A DNA stretch of 14,501 nucleotides, from the NCBI GenBank assembly GCA_964564915.1, contig CAZMCU010000041.1, positions 1 to 14,501 on the forward strand, written 5' to 3'. The number at the start of each line of letters is the position of its first letter. Position 1 is the stretch's first letter. Positions 1 to 7,184 of the stretch are shown here, piece after piece. A program made the position numbers and the translations under genes. The notes under the pieces are model-generated. The model searched no databases and was not told the origin of the DNA. It saw only the letters and a list, made by a program, of their open reading frames with translations. Source of the DNA: JAFGBM01 sp964564915 (GTDB lineage Bacteria; Actinomycetota; Actinomycetes; Actinomycetales; Demequinaceae).

Positions 1-3
1 TAT

Positions 4-18
4 CCGGCAATCCGCCGG
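4..18 (+). promoter_or_regulatory. Small hairpin in the pstS leader
   Basis: CCGGC (4-8) and GCCGG (14-18) form a perfect 5-bp inverted repeat with a 5-nt loop, about 16 nt before the ribosome binding site of pstS. The pstS promoter, and any Pho box, must lie mainly left of the window edge, so only this leader fragment can be seen. In GC-rich DNA a stem this short may be chance. Confidence 0.25.
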
Positions 19-45
19 TGCAACGACAGAGATAGGACCATCGAC

Positions 46-1143
46 GTGAAGATTGCTACCCGAATCGGTGTGGTCGGTGCGGCCACGCTGAGTCTGGCGC
101 TCACGGCGTGCTCGAGTGAACCCGATTCGAACTCGACCGCGAGCAATGGAACGCCAACCACCGTCCTTTCCGGCGAACTCAATGGTGCCGGCGCTTCCTC
201 GCAGGAGAAGGCGATGGAGGCGTGGGTTGTCATGTTCCAGGAGGCCAACCCCGACGTGACGATCAACTACGACCCGATCGGCTCCGGCGGCGGGCGCACC
301 CAGTTCCTTGACGGTGCGGTTTCGTGGGCGGGTTCCGACGGATTGATGAGCGCGGACGAGTACGCCGCGGCGGAGACTCGCTGTGGTGCGGACGGGGCGA
401 TCCACCTCCCCGTCTACATCTCTCCGATCGCCGTTCTGTTCAACCTTGAGGGCATCGACAGCCTCAACATCAGCGCCGACGTCATGGGTCTGATCTTCGA
501 CGGCCAGATCGCCCGCTGGAACGACCCGATCATCGCCGCCGACAACCCCGGCGTCGACTTGCCCGATCTCGCCATCACGATGATCCACCGTTCCGACGAC
601 TCCGGCACGACGAAGAATTTCACCGACTACCTCGCGAAGGCTTCGACCACGTGGCCGTACGACGCCGCTGGCGTGTGGCCGAACGATGCTGGTGAGGGTG
701 GCGCACAGACGTCCGGTGTCATCGACCTTCTCACCGGAACCCCGGGAGCTATCGGTTATGCCGATGCCTCGCGCGCCGGTGATTTCGGCACCGCCAAGAT
801 CAGGGTCGGAAACGACTGGGTCGCATACTCCGCCGCTGGCTCCGCCCTCGTCGTGGACGCCTCGCCGCTCTCGGACACCGCGAACGGCGCGAACGACCTC
901 GCGATCAAGCTCGATCGCACGACGACCGAGGCCGGGGCGTACCCACTCGTCCTGGTCTCGTACGCGATCGTGTGCCAGCACTACACCGACGCCAACGAGC
1001 GCGCTCTCGTGACGTCATTCCTCACGTACCAGGTTTCGGCCGATGGGCAGGAGATCGCGGCTTATGCCGCGGGCTCTGCCCCGCTCTCGGAGCAGTTGGC
1101 CGCGAAGGAGACCGCGATTCTTGATGAGATCGCGGCTGGCTAG
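46..1143 (+). CDS. pstS: Phosphate ABC transporter substrate-binding lipoprotein PstS
   Basis: This is the extracellular phosphate-binding component of the PstSCAB importer. The 365-residue protein opens with a lipoprotein signal: basic residues, a hydrophobic core and the lipobox LTAC, with Cys22 as the predicted lipidated residue. A low-complexity Ser/Thr/Asn linker follows. Family phosphate-binding segments are visible: GAGASSQEKAMEAW near residue 48, GSGGGRTQFLDGAVSWAGSD near 79-98, HRSDDSGTTKNFTDYL near 181, and GAIGYAD further on. The length is normal for PstS. The GTG start at 46 follows AGGA (34-37) at good spacing; no ATG competes upstream of the lipobox. It is the first gene of a pstSCAB operon and is separated from pstC by a large hairpin. 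Phosphate-starvation control is expected from the family, but no Pho box is visible in the 45 upstream bases. Confidence 0.96.
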   Translation: MKIATRIGVVGAATLSLALTACSSEPDSNSTASNGTPTTVLSGELNGAGASSQEKAMEAWVVMFQEANPDVTINYDPIGSGGGRTQFLDGAVSWAGSDGLMSADEYAAAETRCGADGAIHLPVYISPIAVLFNLEGIDSLNISADVMGLIFDGQIARWNDPIIAADNPGVDLPDLAITMIHRSDDSGTTKNFTDYLAKASTTWPYDAAGVWPNDAGEGGAQTSGVIDLLTGTPGAIGYADASRAGDFGTAKIRVGNDWVAYSAAGSALVVDASPLSDTANGANDLAIKLDRTTTEAGAYPLVLVSYAIVCQHYTDANERALVTSFLTYQVSADGQEIAAYAAGSAPLSEQLAAKETAILDEIAAG

Positions 1144-1155
1144 TTTAGCCTGACT

Positions 1156-1200
1156 GGACCGCCGGTGGGCCCGTCCGCGAGGATGGGTCCACCACCGTCC
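1156..1200 (+). promoter_or_regulatory. GNRA-loop hairpin between pstS and pstC
   Basis: Arms 1156-1176 and 1181-1200 pair around a GCGA tetraloop (1177-1180). Reading from the loop there are 13 consecutive pairs, two of them G-U, then a 2x2 mismatch and five more pairs around one bulged C. It begins 12 nt after the pstS stop and has no T-run after it. It is therefore more likely an RNA-stabilising or attenuating stem than a full terminator. In other bacteria such intercistronic stems let the abundant binding protein outrun the membrane subunits; that role here is inferred. Confidence 0.75.
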
Positions 1201-1233
1201 GTCACGGATGCGAAGCCACAGGACGAGGAAGCC

Positions 1234-1239
1234 AGGAGG
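1234..1239 (+). promoter_or_regulatory. Ribosome binding site that sets the pstC start
   Basis: A full AGGAGG sits six bases before GTG 1246. It is the best Shine-Dalgarno sequence in the intergenic region and argues against the longer reading from GTG 1165, whose start codon would be buried in the hairpin stem. Confidence 0.8.
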
Positions 1240-1245
1240 CTTGAG

Positions 1246-2238
1246 GTGAAGACCACGACCGAGGCTCCACCTGCCGCGGGACTCGCCATTCATCAGCGCA
1301 ACCTCGGCAACTCGGCCTTCGCGGGATTGACGCGCGGTGCGGCGATCACCATCCTCGTTACCCTTGCCGCGGTCGCCGCCTTCCTGGTCGCGAAGGCATG
1401 GCCCGCGGTGACGACGCCCCAGGCGGAACTCTCCGATAAAGTCGAGTGGCTCAACGGGACGTCCCTTCCTCAGGTCATCGCCTACCTCATCTTCGGCACC
1501 GTCTTCATTGCGACCGTCGCGATCCTCATCGCCGCCCCCATTTCCTTCGGAATCGCGCTCTTCATCTCCCATTACGCGCCTCGGCGTCTCGCGAACGCTT
1601 TCGGATATCTCGTCGACCTCCTCGCGGCGATCCCTTCCGTCATCTACGGGCTCTGGGGGGCATTCGTGCTGGTCCCCGTTCTTCTTCCCGCACTTCAATG
1701 GCTGGAGCGCAACTTCAACTGGTTCCCGCTCTTCAAGGGTCGCGTCCTCGTCGACGGAACGACGTCGGTGGGGACCGGGCGCGTGGCGCTTTCCGCGGCG
1801 ATCGTGCTTGCGATCATGGTGCTGCCGATCATCACGGCCGTGACCCGGGAGGTCTTCCTCCAGACCCCGGTTCTTCACGAGGAGGCAGCCCTCGCGCTCG
1901 GGGCGACACGATGGGAGATGATCCGCATGGCCGTCCTCCCCTTCGGGCACTCGGGGATGATTGGCGCGACGATGTTGGGTTTGGGGCGCGCACTCGGTGA
2001 GACGATGGCGATCTTCATGATCCTGTCGCCCGGGCTCTCGTTTTCCTTCAGCCTTCTGGAGCCCGCGAGCCATAACACGATTGCGGCGAACATCGCGCTC
2101 AACTTTCCCGAGGCCAACGGGATGGGAGTCTCGGCTCTCATCGCGATGGGCCTCGCGCTCTTCGTCATCACGTTGGGCGTCAACATGCTCGCGAGGTGGA
2201 TCGTGTCTCGTAGGGCAGAGTTCTCGGGGGCGAACTGA
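1246..2238 (+). CDS. pstC: Phosphate ABC transporter permease PstC
   Basis: This is one of the two membrane permeases of the phosphate importer. From the chosen GTG at 1246 it has 330 residues. About six hydrophobic segments are visible, the first near SAFAGLTRGAAITILVTLAA. The cytoplasmic coupling (EAA) loop is clear, with EEAALALGATRWEMIRMAVLP followed by GLGRALGETMAI, which is typical of PstC. The reading frame is open back to a GTG at 1165, but that start has no ribosome binding site and lies inside the intergenic hairpin. GTG 1246 has AGGAGG (1234-1239) six bases upstream, so it is the better start. The stop overlaps the pstA start by one base (TGATG), implying translational coupling. 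Confidence 0.95.
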   Translation: MKTTTEAPPAAGLAIHQRNLGNSAFAGLTRGAAITILVTLAAVAAFLVAKAWPAVTTPQAELSDKVEWLNGTSLPQVIAYLIFGTVFIATVAILIAAPISFGIALFISHYAPRRLANAFGYLVDLLAAIPSVIYGLWGAFVLVPVLLPALQWLERNFNWFPLFKGRVLVDGTTSVGTGRVALSAAIVLAIMVLPIITAVTREVFLQTPVLHEEAALALGATRWEMIRMAVLPFGHSGMIGATMLGLGRALGETMAIFMILSPGLSFSFSLLEPASHNTIAANIALNFPEANGMGVSALIAMGLALFVITLGVNMLARWIVSRRAEFSGAN

Positions 2239-3209
2239 TGGCCGCCGTCCGCTCCCTCGAGTCCACGCCAGGGTCGCTCTCGGGCCTTGGTTTCCGTCGC
2301 GTGTGGACGGACCGCGCGATGCGGTGGCTCATCTACGCCGCCTTTTCTTTCGCCATGATTCCGCTCGTGTGGCTCACGGTCACCGTGATTCGCCGGGGGA
2401 TCACGCGCTTCACCTACGACTCGACGGGCGCGCACCGACTCAACCTTGAATTCCTGACCTCCACGATGGGTGACGTATTCGGGGGGATGCCGGACGGCGG
2501 GATCATGCACGCCATGGTCGGGACGCTGATGATCACGGTGGTCGCGGCCCTCATTTCGGTGCCCGTTGGGCTCATGACGGCGATCTACGTGGTCGAGTAC
2601 GGCCGCGGGAGGCTCAAGCGCTGGGTCACGTTCTTCGTCGACGTCATGACCGGAATCCCCTCGATCGTCGCCGGGCTCTTCGCCTATGCGCTCTTTGCGG
2701 TTCTCTTTGGCCCGGGCACGAAGACCGGGCTCGTCGGTGCCGTCGCGCTTTCCGTACTGATGACCCCGGTCGTCGTTCGCGCGAGCGAGGAGATGCTTCG
2801 CCTGGTCCCGAACGAGTTGCGAGAGGCGGCCTACGCCCTCGGCGTTCCCAAGTGGCTCACCGTTCTCAAGGTGGTGCTCCGCACCGCTTTCGCCGGCATC
2901 ACGACGGGCGTCATGCTCGCCGTGGCGCGCGTCATCGGTGAGACCGCACCGCTGCTCGTCGCCGTCGGTGTTTCGAACTCGCTGAATTGGAACCCCCTCG
3001 ACGGGCGCATGATGACACTCCCCGTGTACATCGTTTCGGAATACCGCAAGGGTGCGCAGCCGTGCCCCAACCCCGGTGTTCCGTGCGTCGCGGATGTCGC
3101 GGTGGATCGAGCATGGGCCGCGGCGATGGTGCTCATCTTCATCGTGATGCTCCTGAACCTCGTGGCACGGATCATTTCCCGATACCTGTCCCCCAAGACC
3201 GGCCGATAA
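2238..3209 (+). CDS. pstA: Phosphate ABC transporter permease PstA
   Basis: This is the second membrane permease of the phosphate importer, 323 residues long. A basic N-terminus leads into a first membrane segment (WLIYAAFSFAMIPLVWLTV), and several more helices follow. The EAA coupling loop is plain: LREAAYALGVPKWLTVLKVV, then an Ala/Gly-rich helix ending VARVIGETAPLL, the usual PstA signature. A Cys-containing external loop (CPNPGVPCVADVAVDRAW) precedes the last helix; the pair of cysteines might form a disulfide, which is inference. The ATG start shares one base with the pstC stop, and pstB follows after an 18-nt gap. Length and order match the family closely. Confidence 0.96.
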   Translation: MAAVRSLESTPGSLSGLGFRRVWTDRAMRWLIYAAFSFAMIPLVWLTVTVIRRGITRFTYDSTGAHRLNLEFLTSTMGDVFGGMPDGGIMHAMVGTLMITVVAALISVPVGLMTAIYVVEYGRGRLKRWVTFFVDVMTGIPSIVAGLFAYALFAVLFGPGTKTGLVGAVALSVLMTPVVVRASEEMLRLVPNELREAAYALGVPKWLTVLKVVLRTAFAGITTGVMLAVARVIGETAPLLVAVGVSNSLNWNPLDGRMMTLPVYIVSEYRKGAQPCPNPGVPCVADVAVDRAWAAAMVLIFIVMLLNLVARIISRYLSPKTGR

Positions 3210-3227
3210 GACTGCGGAGAAGAAGAC

Positions 3228-4007
3228 GTGGCGAAACGCATCGATGTCAACAACCTCAACGCCCTCTATGGATCGTTCGTCGCGGTCGAGGATGTGTCCC
3301 TCGCGATCGAACCGCGTTCCGTCACAGCCCTCATCGGCCCGTCCGGATGCGGCAAATCGACGTTCATCCGAACCCTCAACCGCATGCACGAGGTCATCCC
3401 CGGGGCCCGCGTCGAGGGCGAGGTCCTCATGGATGGGGTGGACCTGTACGCCCCTGACGTCGACCCCGTGGCCGTGCGACGCCACGTCGGAATGGTGTTC
3501 CAGCGGCCCAACCCATTCCCGACGATGACGATCGCCGAAAACGTGCTCGCGGGAGTTCGGCTCAACAACAGGCGGCTTCCGAAACCGGAGGCGGCGGACC
3601 TCGTCGAGGAGACCCTGACGGCCGCCAACCTGTGGGACGAGGTCAAGGACCGCCTCGACCGGCCCGGGTCGTCGCTGAGCGGTGGCCAGCAACAGCGACT
3701 GTGCATCGCGCGCGCCATCGCCATCCAACCGGACGTGCTCCTCATGGACGAACCGTGCTCGGCGCTCGACCCCATCTCGACGCTCGCGATCGAGGACCTC
3801 ATGGCCGAACTCAAGGCCAACTACACGATCGTCATCGTCACGCACAACATGCAGCAGGCGGCGCGTGTATCCGATCGAACGGCGTTCTTCAACATCGCGG
3901 GTGCGGGGAAACCGGGCAAACTCATCGAGATGAACGCAACGTCCGTCATCTTCTCGGCCCCGGCCGTCAAGGCGACGGAGGATTACATTTCCGGTCGTTT
4001 CGGGTAG
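3228..4007 (+). CDS. pstB: Phosphate ABC transporter ATP-binding protein PstB
   Basis: This cytoplasmic ATPase powers phosphate uptake through PstC-PstA. It has 259 residues, a normal PstB length. All ABC motifs are intact: Walker A GPSGCGKST (37-45), PstB-type Q-loop region VGMVFQRPNPFP, signature LSGGQQQR (150-157), Walker B LLMDEP with catalytic Glu175, D-loop SALD, and switch His206 in VTHNMQQA. The PstB hallmark of a longer stretch between Walker A and the Q-loop (RTLNRMHEVIPGARVEG) is present. The start is GTG 3228, preceded by a purine-rich GGAGAAGAAG. It is the last gene of the operon; no phoU follows, although phoU is often linked to pst genes. Confidence 0.97.
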   Translation: MAKRIDVNNLNALYGSFVAVEDVSLAIEPRSVTALIGPSGCGKSTFIRTLNRMHEVIPGARVEGEVLMDGVDLYAPDVDPVAVRRHVGMVFQRPNPFPTMTIAENVLAGVRLNNRRLPKPEAADLVEETLTAANLWDEVKDRLDRPGSSLSGGQQQRLCIARAIAIQPDVLLMDEPCSALDPISTLAIEDLMAELKANYTIVIVTHNMQQAARVSDRTAFFNIAGAGKPGKLIEMNATSVIFSAPAVKATEDYISGRFG

Positions 4008-4016
4008 GCGTACCGC

Positions 4017-4039
4017 GCGGTCGTTTCCGGGGAAACCGC
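4017..4039 (+). promoter_or_regulatory. Weak hairpin after pstB
   Basis: GCGG (4017-4020) and TTTC (4024-4027) pair with GAAA (4032-4035) and CCGC (4036-4039) around a CGGG loop, with a 3-nt bulge. It starts ten bases after the pstB stop and lacks a T-run. It could slow readthrough from pst into carD, but the stem is short and the call is tentative. Confidence 0.3.
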
Positions 4040-4062
4040 CTCTCGTTGAGGTCGCCTAGCGA

Positions 4063-4071
4063 TGGTAGAAT
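4063..4071 (+). promoter_or_regulatory. Extended -10 promoter of carD
   Basis: TGGTAGAAT fits an extended -10 element (TG-n-TAnnAT) in an otherwise GC-rich gap. TTGAGG (4046-4051) lies upstream, but its 14-nt spacing is too short for a standard -35. Transcription would begin near 4078, leaving a leader of about 24 nt that contains the carD ribosome binding site GAAGGGG. It probably drives the carD-ispD-ispF-cysS-rlmB run. Confidence 0.5.
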
Positions 4072-4101
4072 TGCTATCTGCGCAGAAGGGGCCCTAAACC
4101 T

Positions 4102-4584
4102 ATGAACTTCGCTGTCGGCGAGACGGTCATCTACCCGCACCACGGTGCGGCCGAAATCCAAGACATCAAGACGCGAACGGTGGGAGGCCTCGAGAAGACC
4201 TACCTTCGCCTCAAGGTCGCCCAGGGTGACCTCACGATCGAGGTCCCTGCCGAGAACATCGATCTGGTTGGCGTGCGGAACGTCGTCGACCGGGCGGGCC
4301 TCGAGAAGGTCTTTGCGGTCCTTCGCGAGCCCTACATCGAGGAGCCGACCAACTGGTCGCGTCGATACAAGGCCAACGTCGAGAAGCTCGCCTCCGGTGA
4401 CGTCATTCGCGTCGCCGAGGTGGTTCGTGACCTCAGCCGCCGCGACGCGGACAAGGGCCTGAGCGCGGGGGAGAAGCGGATGCTGGCCAAGGCGCGTCAG
4501 ATCCTCGTCTCCGAGCTCGCGCTCGCGGAGAAGTGCCCGGAAGGCGTCGCCGACGCGCGCCTGGACGAGGTCCTCGCGTCGTGA
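4102..4584 (+). CDS. carD: CarD-family RNA polymerase-binding transcription regulator
   Basis: CarD binds the RNA polymerase beta subunit and stabilises the open promoter complex; in mycobacteria it is a global and essential regulator that affects rRNA transcription. The 160-residue protein has the expected layout. An N-terminal RNA polymerase-interaction domain begins FAVGETVIYPHHGAAEI and continues through KTYLRLKVAQGDLTIEVP. A helical DNA-binding C-terminal half follows, with NWSRRYKANVEKLASGD, VVRDLSRRDADKGLS and GEKRMLAKARQILVSELA. The conserved Trp and Arg residues of that half are present. The ATG start is preceded by GAAGGGG about ten bases upstream. The stop overlaps the ispD start as GTGA, so the two genes are translationally linked. 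The pairing of carD with ispDF is typical of actinobacteria. Confidence 0.95.
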   Translation: MNFAVGETVIYPHHGAAEIQDIKTRTVGGLEKTYLRLKVAQGDLTIEVPAENIDLVGVRNVVDRAGLEKVFAVLREPYIEEPTNWSRRYKANVEKLASGDVIRVAEVVRDLSRRDADKGLSAGEKRMLAKARQILVSELALAEKCPEGVADARLDEVLAS

Positions 4585-5288
4585 CCGTCGCGGCGGTCAT
4601 CGCCGCCGCGGGGCTCGGAACTCGATTGGGTGCCTCGCAACCCAAGGCCCTCATTGACGTCGCCGGCCAACCACTCATCGCGTGGGCCCTTGAGCGACTT
4701 GCCAGCGTGACGAACGTCGTGGTCATCGCCGCGCCCGCCGACCACCTTGACGAGTTCGACGACGCGATCGCACTGGTCAAGGCGGGAAGGCCCCTCCTCG
4801 ACGTGACGGTCATCGCGGGCGGGACGACCAGGCCCGAATCCGTCTTCGCTGGAGTGGCAGCCATCATGGGGCGTGCGGGATCTCCACCGGAGATCATCCT
4901 TGTCCACGACGCGGCGCGGGCATTCATGCCGGTTGAGCCCATGCTGGCCGCGATCGGTGCGATCGAGGCTGGGGCCGACGGTGCGGTTCCCGTCGTCCCC
5001 CTGGTCGACACGCTCATCGCGAGCCCCGGCGAGGACGGCGCCCTGGGGGCATCCGTCGATCGCAACTCGGTCCGTGCGGCGCAGACCCCCCAGGCCTTCC
5101 GGGCCGAGGCACTCGTTGAGGCCCACCGGAGGGCGGCGGAGGAGGGGTTCACCGACGCCACGGATGACGCGGGACTCGTGCGACGCTACGGTTACAGGGT
5201 GGTCGCTACGGAAGGGCACCCCTGGGGATTCAAGGTGACGGTTGAGGGAGACCTCGCCCTAGCCGAGCACGTCGCGAGGACCTCGTGA
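4581..5288 (+). CDS. ispD: 2-C-methyl-D-erythritol 4-phosphate cytidylyltransferase IspD
   Basis: IspD joins MEP to CTP to make CDP-methylerythritol, the third step of the MEP isoprenoid pathway. From GTG 4581 it has 235 residues, a normal size. The nucleotide-binding N-terminus VIAAAGLGTRLG carries Arg15, and Lys22 sits in QPKALIDVAGQPLI; both match the catalytic Arg and Lys of the family. VHDAARAF, RAAQTPQAFRAEAL and a C-terminal GFKVTVEGDLALAE complete the expected motifs. The frame is open upstream to 4533, but those codons give an Arg-rich stretch lying over carD and are not plausible. GTG 4581 overlaps the carD stop, and the gene's own stop overlaps the ispF start in the same way. Confidence 0.95.
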   Translation: MTVAAVIAAAGLGTRLGASQPKALIDVAGQPLIAWALERLASVTNVVVIAAPADHLDEFDDAIALVKAGRPLLDVTVIAGGTTRPESVFAGVAAIMGRAGSPPEIILVHDAARAFMPVEPMLAAIGAIEAGADGAVPVVPLVDTLIASPGEDGALGASVDRNSVRAAQTPQAFRAEALVEAHRRAAEEGFTDATDDAGLVRRYGYRVVATEGHPWGFKVTVEGDLALAEHVARTS

Positions 5289-5761
5289 GCACGCCGCGCA
5301 TCGGGATCGGCGTGGACGTCCATGCGCTCGGCGACGCGTTCGGCCTGCACCTGGCCGGGCTCGACTGGCCGGAGGAGGCCGCGCTCGTCGGCCACTCCGA
5401 CGGAGACGTGGCCGCCCACGCGGCGTGCGACGCGCTTCTGGGCGCTGCGGGGCTCGGAGACCTCGGCGCCGTCTTCGGCGTCGACGACCCGGAGTGGCGG
5501 GGAGCGTCGGGGGTGTCGCTCCTGGAGAAGACCGCGAGCCTTGTCAGGGAAGCCGGGTTCGAGATTGGGAACGTCGCGATCCAGGTGATCGGAAATCGCC
5601 CGCGGATCGGATCGAGGAGGGCGGAGGCAGAAGAGGTACTCGCCCAAGCGATCGGTGCACCCGTGGCCCTCTCCGGCACGACGACGGACGGATTGGGCCT
5701 CACGGGTCGGGGAGAAGGCCTCGCGGCTGTCGCCACCGCCCTGGTCACCCCGGTAGCCTGA
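5285..5761 (+). CDS. ispF: 2-C-methyl-D-erythritol 2,4-cyclodiphosphate synthase IspF
   Basis: IspF cyclises CDP-methylerythritol phosphate to the 2,4-cyclodiphosphate, releasing CMP, later in the same pathway as IspD. It has 158 residues. The zinc ligands are visible as Asp11 and His13 in GVDVHALG and His45 in HSDGDVAAHAACDALLGA. The segment DLGAVFGVDDPEWRGASG matches the substrate loop, and the C-terminus has the family end motif TTTDGLGLTGRGEGLA. Asp stands where the E. coli enzyme has Glu in TTTEKLG, a conservative change. The GTG start overlaps the ispD stop (GTGA) and has GAGGA (5276-5280) just upstream. ispE, the enzyme between IspD and IspF, is not in this window. Confidence 0.95.
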   Translation: MSTPRIGIGVDVHALGDAFGLHLAGLDWPEEAALVGHSDGDVAAHAACDALLGAAGLGDLGAVFGVDDPEWRGASGVSLLEKTASLVREAGFEIGNVAIQVIGNRPRIGSRRAEAEEVLAQAIGAPVALSGTTTDGLGLTGRGEGLAAVATALVTPVA

Positions 5762-5765
5762 GCGC

Positions 5766-7181
5766 GTGACCCTCAGCCTTTTCGATAGCGCGACCCGCGA
5801 GGTAGCGGAGTTCGCCCCCCTCACCCCCGGCCGCGTCGGCATCTACGTGTGCGGGGCGACGGTTCAGGGCTCGCCTCACGTGGGTCACCTGCGCACGATC
5901 GTCGCCTTCGATGTGCTCCACCGATGGCTCGTGCGCCAGGGGAACACGGTGACGATGATCCGCAACGTGACGGACATCGAGGACCGGATCCTCACCAAGT
6001 CGGCGGAGGCGGGGGTCGAGTGGTGGGCGTGGGCCCTGCGGTTCGAGCGCGAGTTCGCCGCGGCGTGCGACGCCCTTGGGGTGCTTCCTGCCGACTACGA
6101 GCCTCGGGCGACCGGTCACATCACGGAGATCGTCGAACTCATCGCTCGCATCGTCGAGAACGGGCACGCGTACGAGTCCGCGGGTTCCGTCTACTTCGAC
6201 GTTCGTTCGTTCCCGGAGTACGGGGCGTTAACCAACCAGGCGCTCGGCGATCTCGCGCCCGCGGCCGATGCCCCAGAGGAGGAGAAGCGCGACCCGCGAG
6301 ATTTTGCCCTGTGGAAGGCCGCGAAGGCAGACGAGCCCGAAACCGCGTCGTGGCCATCGCCGTGGGGGCGTGGACGTCCGGGCTGGCACATCGAGTGCTC
6401 CGCGATGGCGCGGCGCTACCTCGGGGCGGAGTTCGATATCCACGGAGGCGGCCTTGACCTCCGCTTCCCCCACCACGAGAACGAGCAAGCTCAATCCCGC
6501 GCGGCGGGGGATCGGTTCGCTCGACTCTGGATGCACTCCGCGTGGGTGACCCAATCCGGCGTCAAGATGTCCAAGTCCTTGGGGAACACGCTCATCGTGT
6601 CCGAGGTCCTCAAGTCGTACCCCGCCCCCGCGCTACGCCTCGCTCTCGCCTCCGTGCACTACCGGTCGATGCTCGAGTACTCCGACGCGACGATGGACGA
6701 CGCCGCGGCAACGTGGGCACGGATCGAGGGTTTCGTGCGACGCGCGGGGGAGAGGGTGGGACCCGTACCACCCCAGGAAATCGCGGAAGCGCCCCTCCCG
6801 AGACCGTTCACGGACGCCATGGACGACGACCTCGCGGTTCCGCGAGCCCTAGCGGTCATCCACAAGACGGTGAGCGACGGAAACACCGCCCTCACCGATG
6901 GTGACGATCCGGATATCCACGCCGCACTGGTATCCGCTCGCGCGATGCTCGACGTGCTCGGCCTCGATCCGGAATCTCCTCAATGGCGGGCGCAGGGCGG
7001 GGATCGATCCGGTCAAGCCTTGGACGCCCTCGTTCGCGCCGAGTTGAGCGCCCGGGACGAGGCGAGGGTCGCCAAGGACTTCGCGACGTCCGACGCCATC
7101 CGCGACCGCCTCACGGCGGCGGGTATCGCGGTCGAGGACCGCGCGGACGGTTCGCGCTGGTCGCTCGCCGACGGGGCGTAG
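5766..7181 (+). CDS. cysS: Cysteinyl-tRNA synthetase
   Basis: This cytoplasmic class I synthetase charges tRNA-Cys. The 471-residue length is normal. Its first catalytic motif is SPHVGHLRT, the HIGH-type motif at 37-41, and the second is KMSKS (267-271). The zinc site that selects cysteine is complete: Cys29 in VCGATVQ, Cys211 in HIECSAMARRYLG, and His236 and Glu240 in FPHHENEQAQS. The C-terminal helical and anticodon-binding part ends with the usual DFATSDAIRDRLTAAGI and VEDRADGSRWSL. It resembles CysS rather than the mycothiol enzyme MshC because the full C-terminal region is present and it sits beside rlmB. The GTG start is 4 nt past the ispF stop with a poor ribosome binding site, so coupling to ispF is likely. 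Confidence 0.96.
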   Translation: MTLSLFDSATREVAEFAPLTPGRVGIYVCGATVQGSPHVGHLRTIVAFDVLHRWLVRQGNTVTMIRNVTDIEDRILTKSAEAGVEWWAWALRFEREFAAACDALGVLPADYEPRATGHITEIVELIARIVENGHAYESAGSVYFDVRSFPEYGALTNQALGDLAPAADAPEEEKRDPRDFALWKAAKADEPETASWPSPWGRGRPGWHIECSAMARRYLGAEFDIHGGGLDLRFPHHENEQAQSRAAGDRFARLWMHSAWVTQSGVKMSKSLGNTLIVSEVLKSYPAPALRLALASVHYRSMLEYSDATMDDAAATWARIEGFVRRAGERVGPVPPQEIAEAPLPRPFTDAMDDDLAVPRALAVIHKTVSDGNTALTDGDDPDIHAALVSARAMLDVLGLDPESPQWRAQGGDRSGQALDALVRAELSARDEARVAKDFATSDAIRDRLTAAGIAVEDRADGSRWSLADGA

Positions 7182-7184
7182 GCC

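Noticed and set aside
1015..2073. 352-codon minus-strand frame over the pstS end and pstC
   Set aside because: It is a charged, low-complexity antisense translation produced by codon bias in the real genes.
1875..3845. 656-codon open frame on the minus strand over pstC, pstA and pstB
   Set aside because: Its product is rich in Arg, Asp, His and Glu, matches nothing known to me, and runs antisense to three clear pst genes.
4533..4580. Upstream extension of ispD to ATG 4533
   Set aside because: It adds an Arg-rich stretch inside carD; GTG 4581 with the GTGA overlap gives the normal IspD N-terminus.
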